Positions 33,900 through 42,346 of a DNA stretch of 64,000 nucleotides are shown here, one piece after another; positions within the stretch are counted from its first letter, which is position 1; every line of letters starts with the position of its first letter. Source of the stretch: an uncultured Acidobacteriaceae bacterium (lineage in GTDB: Bacteria > Acidobacteriota > Terriglobia > Terriglobales > Acidobacteriaceae); assembly GCA_937879855.1 (NCBI GenBank), contig CALFMO010000008.1:186001-250000 (forward strand), written 5' to 3'. The notes below the pieces were generated by a model. That model was not told the DNA's origin, ran no database searches, and saw only the letters and a list, made by a program, of their open reading frames with translations. The translations under genes and the position numbers were made by a program.

Positions 33900-34396
33900 C
33901 CATGCAGCGCGACGGCTTGGACCATATCGGCGCGGATAAACGCCAAAGCGCTTATCTCCTAGTCGAGTACCAAAAGATGCTCAATTCCAACGTCCTTACA
34001 CTGTACGATCTGATGATCAATCAGAAGCGCTCCGAGGAGGCGACCGCCAAATTTGTGAGTCCGTCGTACTTCCAACACAACCCGCTGATTCCTGACGGCT
34101 CTGTCGCACTCGGCCGGTTTTTCGCCAAAATTACCAGTGAGCGGCCTCGGGCACGCGTCGTGGTTCACCAGATCATTGCGGTCGGCCACTACGTGTGGGC
34201 GCATTTGAACTTCCTCAACCTGTTCAACGATGATCCCGACGACACCGGCATTGCTGGCGTCGATATCTATCGCATGGACGCTGAAGGGAAAGCCGTCGAG
34301 CACTGGGATACGTTGCAACTCGTGGGCACGCCTCAAAACTCCGCTCCGATCATCGCGCCGAACATTCCGCGTGCGAATGCCAACGGCATGTTCTGA
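33896..34396 (+). CDS. SnoaL/NTF2-like domain protein
   Basis: 166 residues; the ATG overlaps the preceding stop codon (ATGA), which implies coupled translation. An in-frame ATG at 33902 is an alternative. Residues QKRSEEATAKFVSPSYFQHNPLIPDG and HYVWAHLNFLNLF, then GVDIYRMDAEGKAVEHWDTLQ, match the SnoaL-like cone fold used by polyketide cyclases and many stress-linked proteins of unknown role. No signal peptide. It is followed by a second SnoaL-like gene that carries a shifted segment. Confidence 0.75.
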   Translation: MTMQRDGLDHIGADKRQSAYLLVEYQKMLNSNVLTLYDLMINQKRSEEATAKFVSPSYFQHNPLIPDGSVALGRFFAKITSERPRARVVVHQIIAVGHYVWAHLNFLNLFNDDPDDTGIAGVDIYRMDAEGKAVEHWDTLQLVGTPQNSAPIIAPNIPRANANGMF

Positions 34397-34470
34397 CCGC
34401 AACGCGGGCAAGGCCAAGTAACTTCGTTCGCCAACAACTAAGAAAAAAGGATGGATGGAGGAACTATCTC

Positions 34471-34929
34471 ATGTCGACCAACTTGACCGCTGTGCTTCAA
34501 CAGCTTTTGCGGAATACATCGAATCTCAAGGTGCTCCAGCAACTCATGACACTGGACGCTACCTACGTTTCATTGAACTTCGACAACCCCGAACTCAAGA
34601 ACATTGAGCCGTGGGCCGGCACTCACAAAGGCCACAGGCTCTGTCTGATGTCTTTGCGGCAATCCAACGCTTCTGGAAAACACTCGAATTCAAGGTCCCC
34701 GACACCATCGAGCAGGGTCGCCGCCGCCTTCTTCGGCTCTTTTACTTACAAATCGAACGTTACTGGCAAGGAAATCACGTCTCCGTTTGGCCTGTTGGCG
34801 CGCTTTGAGGGGGGAAAGGTGGCCTACGTGCAGTTTCTCGAGGACAGCTATGGTACTGCGGACTCGTTCAAAACCGGCGGCAAGACACGATTCCACAGCG
34901 ATCCCTCCGGAAAAGAGGTGGAGATTTAA
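34471..34929 (+). pseudogene. SnoaL-like protein gene with a frame-shifted middle segment
   Basis: ATG 34471 has TGGAGGA upstream, and the frame stays open for 152 codons. The start (LKVLQQLMTLDATYVSLNFDN, then PWAGTHKG) and end (AAFFGSFTYKSNVTGKEITS, then GGKVAYVQFLEDSYGTADSF) are good SnoaL-like sequence. Between about 34630 and 34715 the main frame gives nonsense (Ser/Arg-rich), while another frame gives the expected QALSDVFAAIQRFWKTLEFKV. A one-base loss near 34633 and a one-base gain near 34715 would restore the protein. Either the gene is damaged or there are two sequencing errors. Listed as pseudogene because, as written, the core helix is wrong. Confidence 0.6.
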
Positions 34930-35067
34930 TGCCGAATAGATCGTCACTGGTGAATTCATCCCTGTCACGGACTTGTCCGCACGGATTTTGAACGTACCAA
35001 CTGTAGCTCGCATCCGGTAGTTGTGGGAGAATCAACGTCGGGCGGCAACTAGATTGGAGGATAAACG

Positions 35068-35976
35068 ATGAAAGCTGCAGTGATCCACGCGTATGGTTCG
35101 CCTGATGAACTTAAATTCGAGGACATGCCCGATCCGTCTCCTGGGCCGGGCGAGGTGCTCATAAGGACTGCCGCCACGAGTATCAATCCGCTTGACGTGA
35201 AGATGAGATCAGGGGCGGTCAAGGAACTTTTTCCAGTGTCTTTTCCTGCAATCCTGGGCTGGGATGTTTCTGGAACCGTGGAGAAGGTTGGCCCCGGTGT
35301 GAAAACTTTCACCAAAGGTGACAAAGTCTTCGCACAGACGGCGCAAGCAGACGCTACGATGTGCGTGGTTAAGGTGGCTGATCTCGCGCGGGTGCCGGAT
35401 GGGATGGACTTGGTATCGGTGGCGGCGTTGCCTACTGTCACGACAACCGGGGCTGAACTGGCCGCTCTCGCACTTGAAGGAAAGAAGGGTGGCACTCTGT
35501 TGGTGACCGGTGCCGCTGGAAATGTCGGCCGTTCCGCGATCTTTGTGGCAAAGGAGAAAGGTGCCACTGTAATCGCGGGTGTACGGAAAGGACAAATCGA
35601 GGAAGCGCGAGCCCTAGGGGCTGACCGCATACTTGCGCTGGATGATGAGACGGCTGTTGCAGGCCTGGAGTTGCTGGATGCCATCGCCGATACGGTTAAT
35701 GGGCCGACAGCAACAAAGTTGATAGGCAAGCTCAAGCAGGGAGGAGTTTTCGCATCGGTGCTAAGCGCGCCGACCAACGCGGCTGAGTATCCTTCCATTT
35801 CAGTCAAAACGATGCAAGTGAAGGCGGACCCGCGGGTGCTATCGCACATGGCTGAAGCGGTGAGGTCCGGGAAGCTATCGATCCCGCTTGGCCAGCGTTT
35901 CGCACTGAAAGACGCGAACAAGGCGCACGCAGCAGCGGAAAAGGGTGCCGCGGGGAAAATCCTGCTGGTCGCGTAA
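35068..35976 (+). CDS. Quinone-oxidoreductase-like MDR protein (NAD(P)H-dependent)
   Basis: 302 residues from ATG 35068 (TTGGAGGA 7 nt upstream). The N-terminal GroES-like domain (AAVIHAYGSPDELKFEDMP, AILGWDVSGTVEKVG) is followed by a Rossmann fold with LLVTGAAGNVGRSAIFVAKE (AxxGxxG near 150). It lacks the structural-zinc cysteines, so it belongs to the zinc-free quinone oxidoreductase branch of the medium-chain dehydrogenases. It probably reduces quinones or alpha,beta-unsaturated carbonyls with NADPH. It follows the two SnoaL-like genes on the same strand, but the 138-nt gap leaves operon membership open. Confidence 0.85.
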   Translation: MKAAVIHAYGSPDELKFEDMPDPSPGPGEVLIRTAATSINPLDVKMRSGAVKELFPVSFPAILGWDVSGTVEKVGPGVKTFTKGDKVFAQTAQADATMCVVKVADLARVPDGMDLVSVAALPTVTTTGAELAALALEGKKGGTLLVTGAAGNVGRSAIFVAKEKGATVIAGVRKGQIEEARALGADRILALDDETAVAGLELLDAIADTVNGPTATKLIGKLKQGGVFASVLSAPTNAAEYPSISVKTMQVKADPRVLSHMAEAVRSGKLSIPLGQRFALKDANKAHAAAEKGAAGKILLVA

Positions 35977-36352
35977 GAGGATCCCTAGTCCATCATAATT
36001 TCTTACTGGACATCATATTGGAGAAAACTGGAAACCCACTTCTTCTGGACACCGGCAAGCGGCTGATCGTGCCCTTGGTTGCGTTTACCCGAATGCGCGT
36101 TCAGGCTAGCAACCTAGACGCATCCCCGTGGGTGCCGGAGGTGTCGAACCAGAGGATACTTTATGCCCTTACAATGTGAGATCCACATTTGGCCGAACAG
36201 ACCGTAGCTCTCATTACAGGTCTCTTTCGTGTTCCCCCGCAATTCTGGAGAACAATCCTGATCTCTAAGGAGTTGTTGCGGGGCGGCATGCTTTAGCCCT
36301 GCACAGTCCCGCATAAAGCGACGGCTGAAATCTGTGGCTCGGGGAGGATGTT
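35977..36352. other. Intergenic region without a supported gene
   Basis: No coding signal is seen. A stretch at 36131-36200 looks superficially like a degraded minus-strand tRNA, but its stems do not pair. Confidence 0.35.
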
Positions 36353-38245
36353 TTGTTGCGCGTCCGCGATTTTTCTGTTTGCGTTCTAATTGTATTTCTG
36401 ATTTCCCTCCGCATTTCTAGGGCCCAGCAAGATAAACAAAAGCCTCAGAGCAGCAGGGGAGGAATTGCCTCGGGAGCAGTTGCGGCTCCTATTTATGACT
36501 CTCAGAATCGGCCCATCACCGCCGGCGGGTTTGTCGACAAGGGGCCGGTCATCTTCGAAGACGCCACGAAGCAGGCCGGAGTCGGTAGCTGGCGCCACAA
36601 AATGGGCGTGCCAGAGAAAAACTTCATTGTTGAGACCAATGGTTCGGGCGTCTGCCTGATCGACTTCGACAACGATGGCTGGCTCGATATCTATCTCGTG
36701 AACGGCGCGACATTCGATTCTCTGGATGGAAAGGAAGAGCCGGCACACGCCGCACTGTTCCACAACAATCATAACGGAACGTTCACCGAAGTAGCGCAAA
36801 AGGCCGGTGTGGCGAATGATCGCTGGGGATACGGCTGCTCGGTTGCGGATTATGACAACGACGGCTGGCCCGATCTCTTTGTCGGCAACTACGGCAAGAA
36901 CCGGCTCTACCACAACAACCATGATGGCACCTTTACTGACGTGGCTGAAAAAGCCGGTGTGCAATTGGGCAACTGGTCTGCAGGTTCAGCGTGGGGCGAC
37001 TATGACGGTGATGGGTTATTGGATCTGTATGTTGCGGGGTATGTTCACCTCGACCGCGAGAACCTGCCGATCGGCGGAAGCAAGGCGATGAACTATGCGT
37101 TCTGCCAGTATCGTGGGATTTCAGTGAATTGCGGACCGCGCGGATTACCTGGCGAAGCAGACCATCTTTTCCATAACAATGGCGACGGCACCTTCACCGA
37201 TGTCACTGTGAAGGCAGGCGTACAGGATAAACAACCCTACTACGGCTTCACGGCAATTTTTGTCTCACTCAATGCAAACGGCCGCCCCGACCTGGTTGTC
37301 GGGAATGACTCACAACCCAATTACCTCTATATCAACAAAGGCGATGGGACGTTCGAAGACGACAGTTACTCGTCCGGGTTTGCGCTCAACGACGACGGCC
37401 GCGAGATCGCCTCGATGGGTATTGCCGTGGGGGACTATGAAAACAACGGCCAGGTGGATTTTTTTGTTACCGACTTTGGTGACGACTACAAGGTGCTCTA
37501 CCACAACGACGGCAACAACAGCTTCTCTGACGTGAGCTATAAGGCCGGTGTCTCACGAACCACGATTCCATTCGTCGGTTGGGGGGACGGTTTTCTCGAT
37601 TACGACAACGATGGCTGGCTTGATCTCTTTATGGTGAACGGCCATGTTTATCCGCAGGTAGACCAATACAAGTGGGGCACGTCGTTTGCTGAAAGGCCGC
37701 TGCTCTTTCACAACACACCGAATCCAGAAGGGAAGGGTCGAAGATTCGAATACGTTCCTCCCGTTCAGGGAACCGGGCTGGCCGCGGTCATTCCGGCACG
37801 CGGAGCAGCATTTGGCGATCTGTTCAATGACGGCAAGATCGATGTTGTGATCAACCCGATTGACGGTCCTCCCGTGTTGCTTCGCAATGTGAACGCCGAT
37901 CATCATCACTGGGTCGAGGTTCAACTCGTCGGAGGACCCAAAAGCCCGCGCGACGCGACGTGCGCAACCGCGTTTTTGACCGCCAACGGAATGCGCCAAC
38001 GTCAGGACGTGCTTGCGAGTGGAAGTTATATATCTTCGAACGACCGCCGTTTGCATTTCGGCCTGGGGGATGCGACGGATGGAGGAAGCCTGGATATCCA
38101 CTGGCCATCGGGCGAAAGGGAAACGATCAAGCTACCTGAAGTAGATCGCATCTACACCGTCACTGAAGGCAATGGCATTACTGGCGCCCTTTGCGGAGCA
38201 GCGGAGTGTGAGAAAAACGTGCGAAAGGCCAAAGCTCATCGGTAG
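36353..38245 (+). CDS. CRTAC1-family secreted protein (FG-GAP/VCBS repeats plus ASPIC/UnbV domain)
   Basis: 630 residues, probable TTG start at 36353 or 36356, behind GGGGAGG. The signal peptide ends near SRAQ. Calcium-loop repeats of the FG-GAP type occur throughout (DFDNDGWLDIYLVNG, DYDNDGWPDLFVGN, DYDGDGLLDLYVAG, DYDNDGWLDLFMVNG), many followed by LYHNN-DGTFTDV. The last 100 residues (RQRQDVLASGSYISSNDRRLHFGLG, then IHWPSGERETI) are the ASPIC/UnbV domain. It should be an exported seven-bladed propeller; in other bacteria such proteins sit near glycan or TonB systems. A paralogue lies at 46635-48341. Confidence 0.85.
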   Translation: MLRVRDFSVCVLIVFLISLRISRAQQDKQKPQSSRGGIASGAVAAPIYDSQNRPITAGGFVDKGPVIFEDATKQAGVGSWRHKMGVPEKNFIVETNGSGVCLIDFDNDGWLDIYLVNGATFDSLDGKEEPAHAALFHNNHNGTFTEVAQKAGVANDRWGYGCSVADYDNDGWPDLFVGNYGKNRLYHNNHDGTFTDVAEKAGVQLGNWSAGSAWGDYDGDGLLDLYVAGYVHLDRENLPIGGSKAMNYAFCQYRGISVNCGPRGLPGEADHLFHNNGDGTFTDVTVKAGVQDKQPYYGFTAIFVSLNANGRPDLVVGNDSQPNYLYINKGDGTFEDDSYSSGFALNDDGREIASMGIAVGDYENNGQVDFFVTDFGDDYKVLYHNDGNNSFSDVSYKAGVSRTTIPFVGWGDGFLDYDNDGWLDLFMVNGHVYPQVDQYKWGTSFAERPLLFHNTPNPEGKGRRFEYVPPVQGTGLAAVIPARGAAFGDLFNDGKIDVVINPIDGPPVLLRNVNADHHHWVEVQLVGGPKSPRDATCATAFLTANGMRQRQDVLASGSYISSNDRRLHFGLGDATDGGSLDIHWPSGERETIKLPEVDRIYTVTEGNGITGALCGAAECEKNVRKAKAHR

Positions 38246-38261
38246 GGCCGAGATCACAGCA

Positions 38262-38283
38262 TCGCAAGTCGGCCGACTTGCGA
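38262..38283. other. Perfect 22-bp palindrome in a convergent gap
   Basis: TCGCAAGTCGG is followed directly by its exact reverse complement. It lies between the stop codons of the CRTAC1 gene (+) and the fucosidase gene (-). It could be a bidirectional terminator core or a protein-binding site; no T-tract is present. Confidence 0.65.
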
Positions 38284-38298
38284 CCTCATTGCTGCTGA

Positions 38299-39757
38299 TT
38301 AGCCTGGTTCGTTATACACGCCGATCTCAGCAATGTGAGGCATCTGCTTGCTGCTTTCCAACACCAACCGCAGCCTCTGCGATGAAACGCGAGGAATGCT
38401 ATGAATTGCCGTAGGCGTCGGCTTTTCGCCCTGTGCCAGCGTAGTCCAGTTCACACCGTTCCAGCACTCAAAACGATAGCTGCGAATCCGGCTTTCCAAA
38501 TAGTCATCTCCTTTGCCAACAGGCTCCGCGAGCGAGATAACATTGAAGCTCTCCTGTTTTTGCAGGTCTACCTCTAACCAGCCTGAGTTTTGCCCCTTCT
38601 CCAAGTACCAGCTCGAATGAAAGTCACCATCGTTCGCTTCATCCGCGCCCACAGTATCGGGGTAAGAACTGGCATGAATTGGCTTGCCCCTGGCCAGATT
38701 TCGCGTCGTGATCACGATGTGCTTGCTAAGTTTTGCCATGGGTCCAGGATGCGTCCATGCCCTCCCAATCTCCTCCAAGCGGCTCACAAGATTCGACGCG
38801 AGCCGTCCTTCGCGGTTCGGTGGAGCATTGAGAACCAGGTTGCACTGTCTGAGATTCAGTGGCCGAAGCCACTCGTCAACAACAGTCTTTACTGCCTTGA
38901 GAGGTCCATTCGCGTCTCGCTGCTTCCAGAACGATCCTTGGGTAAGGGTCGCACAGGAGAGGGCAGGCACGTCACTACCTTCTGGGACCTTCTGCCCGGC
39001 ATTCTGCTCAAAAGCCTTCACATCGGAGTAGTAGAGTCCGCTCGGAGGATATTGACTGGCATTGAGATCGCAGATCAGGCAGTCGGGCTGGAGATTTTTA
39101 ATGTGCTCATAGATCTCGTGAAACGGTACCTCTTCATAGGTGATGCGACTCCACGGTGCATCCCAGCCATCTGTGATGAGGATATCAACTTCTCCATAGC
39201 GCGTGAACAACTCGGTCAATTGATCTTTGATGAGCTGAACCTTCACCGGTGTCCACGTTGAAATGGCGGATGTCATCGCGTAACGACAAGATCGAATAAT
39301 AAAACCCCACCCGCAGGCCAGCCTTGCGGAAGGAGTTGACATAGGCGCGGACGATGTCGGTCGAATAGGGCGTCTGACCCACGCTTGCCGCCATCGTCTT
39401 CGTAGGCCACAGGCAAAAGCCATCGTGATGTCGGGTCGTCAGACATCCCCAAGTCATGTTCGCCGAGTGCGCAGCCATGGCCCATTGATCCGTATCGAGA
39501 GCGGTTGGACGAAAGAGATCAGCGGGCGATGTCGGATCGCCCCATTCGCGGTCCTGAAAAGTGGCCATATTGAAATGCAGGAACATGCCGAATCGCAGAT
39601 CCACAAACCTTTGTTGTAGATCGTGGAGCGGCAGTCCGCGACGCGGAGTTGCGCGCTGCGTATCGTTCTGCTCCGTTGCGACGCCGTGACTAGAGGCTAG
39701 CATCGCTGCGATCGCTGTTCGCGTGGCCAGTTGGAAGAACTCTCTACGTGACGTCAT
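38299..39757 (-). pseudogene. Alpha-L-fucosidase (GH29) with C-terminal F5/8 type C domain, frameshifted
   Basis: Start at ATG 39757 with a Tat-like leader (SRREFFQLATRTAIAAM). The GH29 barrel begins DLRFGMFLHFNMATFQDREWG and continues CLTTRHHDGFCLWPT, then YYSILSLRDDIRHFNVDTGE. At about 39240 the reading frame must change: the first frame ends soon after, and the other frame continues with VQLIKDQLTELFTRYGEVDILITDGW, where the Asp of ITDGW is the expected nucleophile region. A discoidin-like domain (GWLEVDLQKQESFNVISL) closes the protein. Apart from a single-base shift everything is intact, so this is a recent pseudogene or a sequencing error. GH29 enzymes release alpha-L-fucose from glycans, here probably in the periplasm. 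Confidence 0.75.
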
Positions 39758-40016
39758 TTTCGATGCGCGTACCTCCAGCAAGATCAGAGCAGCTTGGATT
39801 CCGAATTTAGCACAGTCGAGTCAGGCTTAATCTAAAGCGTCTAAGTTGCCGCAACGGACTCCGGAAGAAACTTTTGCAAAGTCGAAATTTGACGCAGTCC
39901 GCAGTGAGGCAGGCCGAGTCTTGAGCGTGTTGACGCTGACGGCCAGCTCAATTTCGCGAAGCACCTGCCCACATGGGCGGGTTTCCGGATGCAGTGCTCT
40001 TGGAGGAGTCAACACT

Positions 40017-42251
40017 CTACGTTTCTTTTCGCAGCTCCACTCCGGTATCGCCGGACCGGATGATGTATCTCTGCACTCCACGGCGCACATGCCGCAGTTC
40101 GCCCACGAAACCTCTGGGCGTGTCTGCATTCAGGAGTTCCGGTGCCTCGCCGAGTTTTGGCATATAACCGAAGAGCGTGCAGAGGACGGTTTCTGCAAAG
40201 GCTCCGCCGCCCGTACACTCGCGCATGCAGCCCTGACGCTGAGCAATGCGAACCGGTGCGTCGCGTTCTCGCCTCTTTACTCCGTAGAACTCGCGCGCCT
40301 GCGCGTACACGCCTTCCTGGACTGCGGCATGGGTCCGCCGCAGAAAGGGAACTGCGATGTTCCAGTAACCCAGACGGCACAAGGCATCAACCGTCACGGC
40401 AGGCCACGCGTCGTAGGCGCCCATCGGCCCGTGGTCGGGGCGGTCAGAGATCGTCGCTGCCAGATCGAGTTGGGATTGCGCGCGCATCCAGTTCTCCATC
40501 AACAATTCGCGTTGAACGAACTCAACCATTTCACGGCGAACGTTGGGCGGCAAGTCTGCAGCCAGGAAACGACCGACAGTGGCGAAGTCGTAGCAGTGGC
40601 GCATCTCCACCCGTGTTCCATCGCGATGCAGACTTGCCCACACGCCCTTTCCCGGTTCGTAAAGCGTCATCACCGCCTTGAACATCGCGTCCGCCTCGAG
40701 ACGCAAATGGCGGGCTTCGTCGCTGTCACCGCTCTCCTCGAAAATCTCGGCAAGTTCTCGCATCATCCACACATTGGCGGAGTTGAACGAAGGAACTTTG
40801 TTGATGTAGGTAGGCACACATTCCAGCAGATTGAGAGCGCCACCGTAATCAGCAAGCTGGTCTGTAGGGTTCAACCGCAGTTTCTTCCAGTTTGTCGCTA
40901 GAACGTGCATGCGTTGCAGCACCGTCTGGTCGGCGATCTTCTCCCGGAGGAACTCCTTGTCCAGCGTGACAACGAGATACGACCAAGCTAGCCGGAAGAT
41001 GGAGAGATCGTTTGCCGCATATCCGCGCAGATCCCATCCGGCGGGAACCTCCAGATGCTTGGGCGAAGGAGGTCCTTCAGCTTTGAAAACGATAACCGCG
41101 CTCTCGTGCGGGTCCTGCTCAAGAAACAACTTGATTTGCTCCTTCATCTGCTTGGGTTCGAGCAAGGCGAAAAGAGTAGAGAACAGCGACGTGTCCCAGT
41201 AGAAGACCACTCCTTTGGGGCGTTCACCGCTGGTGATAAAGGTCCTGTTGCTCCACAGATTGGTTCGCAACAGGACAAGTAACGTAAGCACACTACGGTA
41301 GTAGATCTCACGGATCGCCGCATCGTTTGTAACCAGCAACGGAGCATTGCCTGAGAAGAAGTCGTTGTCCGGCGTGAAGGCGCTCTTCCACCTGTTCTCC
41401 CATTCGGCTTTGGTGCGGTCCCATTGTGTTTCGAACCACTCGCTTGTAAGGCCAGGGCGTCCGGGCTTGCCTGGTTCCACCACTTGCATCAGGAAGCGAA
41501 TTTCGCGGGTTTCTCTCGGGGCGACGCTCATCTGCCACTCGGCAAACTGACCGTCTGTTTTGTTTTGCGGAAGATCGAAGAAACGATAAACATAGTCCAT
41601 CTTCCATTTGTCCGACGTGGCCCGGATCTCTCCAGGGCCAATAAACTCCCGGTCCACCGGCTTCCAGCCTGGATCCACAGTCAGCGCTACGTGAAAAGAT
41701 TTGGCGGTCATGCCATTATTAGTGAACTTCACTCGCCACATGACCACCGCGTCTTCTATAACCAGCCTGTTCGTGGTGAGCACCTCGAGATCGCCTACTT
41801 GTGCGCGGCGTACCGCCTGGAAGGCAAACCACCTGCAGTTCGTACTCTCGTAGGACCGGTCATCAATTGTCATGCCACAAAGCGGCAGGGAATAATAGAT
41901 GGGCCAACGCGGTCCGGATTCGTCGCCATAGAGTTGACCGCCAGGCAGGAAGTTCACCCCGACAAGATCTGGCGCGCAGGCGGCCATCTCGTGGAAGTTA
42001 TGCAGCGAAGGCATCTGCGCAAGCAGGCCGCAATCCAGCCAGCCGGTTCCTAATTCGTCTAGCGTCGGTGGCCCTGACGCACCCGACGACGTTGCTGCGC
42101 TATCCGCAGCAAATCCAAAGGCCATGCCGGGAAGTAGTTGCGCTGAGAGCGCCGCCATACCGGTTTCGCAGAACATCCGCCGGCTTATGGTGTTATGCAC
42201 TACCGAAAGGGTTTCGCTCCTGGCTTTACGCATCGTTTCACATAGCTCCAT
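40017..42251 (-). CDS. Tat-exported six-hairpin glycosidase-like protein
   Basis: 744 residues; ATG 42251, or ATG 42233 as an alternative. A twin-arginine type leader (ISRRMFCETGMAALSAQLLPG) leads to the periplasm. An N-terminal beta-sandwich (to about residue 280) is followed by an (alpha/alpha)6 barrel with FYWDTSLFSTLFALLEPKQ, AGWDLRGYAANDLSIFRLAW and GPMGAYDAWPAVTVDAL. This matches the six-hairpin glycosidase superfamily near GH63/GH15-like mannosyl- or glucosyl-hydrolases. The exact family and substrate cannot be fixed from sequence alone. It lies between GH29 and GH38 genes on the same strand, which supports a role in glycan breakdown. Confidence 0.7.
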   Translation of the reverse strand: MELCETMRKARSETLSVVHNTISRRMFCETGMAALSAQLLPGMAFGFAADSAATSSGASGPPTLDELGTGWLDCGLLAQMPSLHNFHEMAACAPDLVGVNFLPGGQLYGDESGPRWPIYYSLPLCGMTIDDRSYESTNCRWFAFQAVRRAQVGDLEVLTTNRLVIEDAVVMWRVKFTNNGMTAKSFHVALTVDPGWKPVDREFIGPGEIRATSDKWKMDYVYRFFDLPQNKTDGQFAEWQMSVAPRETREIRFLMQVVEPGKPGRPGLTSEWFETQWDRTKAEWENRWKSAFTPDNDFFSGNAPLLVTNDAAIREIYYRSVLTLLVLLRTNLWSNRTFITSGERPKGVVFYWDTSLFSTLFALLEPKQMKEQIKLFLEQDPHESAVIVFKAEGPPSPKHLEVPAGWDLRGYAANDLSIFRLAWSYLVVTLDKEFLREKIADQTVLQRMHVLATNWKKLRLNPTDQLADYGGALNLLECVPTYINKVPSFNSANVWMMRELAEIFEESGDSDEARHLRLEADAMFKAVMTLYEPGKGVWASLHRDGTRVEMRHCYDFATVGRFLAADLPPNVRREMVEFVQRELLMENWMRAQSQLDLAATISDRPDHGPMGAYDAWPAVTVDALCRLGYWNIAVPFLRRTHAAVQEGVYAQAREFYGVKRRERDAPVRIAQRQGCMRECTGGGAFAETVLCTLFGYMPKLGEAPELLNADTPRGFVGELRHVRRGVQRYIIRSGDTGVELRKET

Positions 42252-42346
42252 TCATCCGTATCTTCCGAAGTACCGCTGTAGCACGGGGCACAATTCGAGA
42301 AACCCGCAGTCAGTGCCAACTGGACCCGAACTCGATTGCAGCCGAC

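Noticed and set aside
35049..35921. 290-codon open frame antisense to the quinone-oxidoreductase-like gene
   Set aside because: Composition is a shadow of the sense codon pattern (Ser/Ala/Pro-rich), with no motif; the sense gene is well supported.
36131..36200. Sequence resembling a reverse-strand tRNA (GTGCCGG, TCGAACC, TGTGAG)
   Set aside because: The T-stem and acceptor stem do not pair and lengths between parts are wrong; only short tRNA-like words are shared.
39846..40901. 351-codon plus-strand open frame antisense to the six-hairpin glycosidase
   Set aside because: The glycosidase on the other strand has clear motifs; this frame is a shadow.
41424..42053. 209-codon plus-strand open frame
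   Set aside because: Antisense shadow of the six-hairpin glycosidase N-terminal domain.
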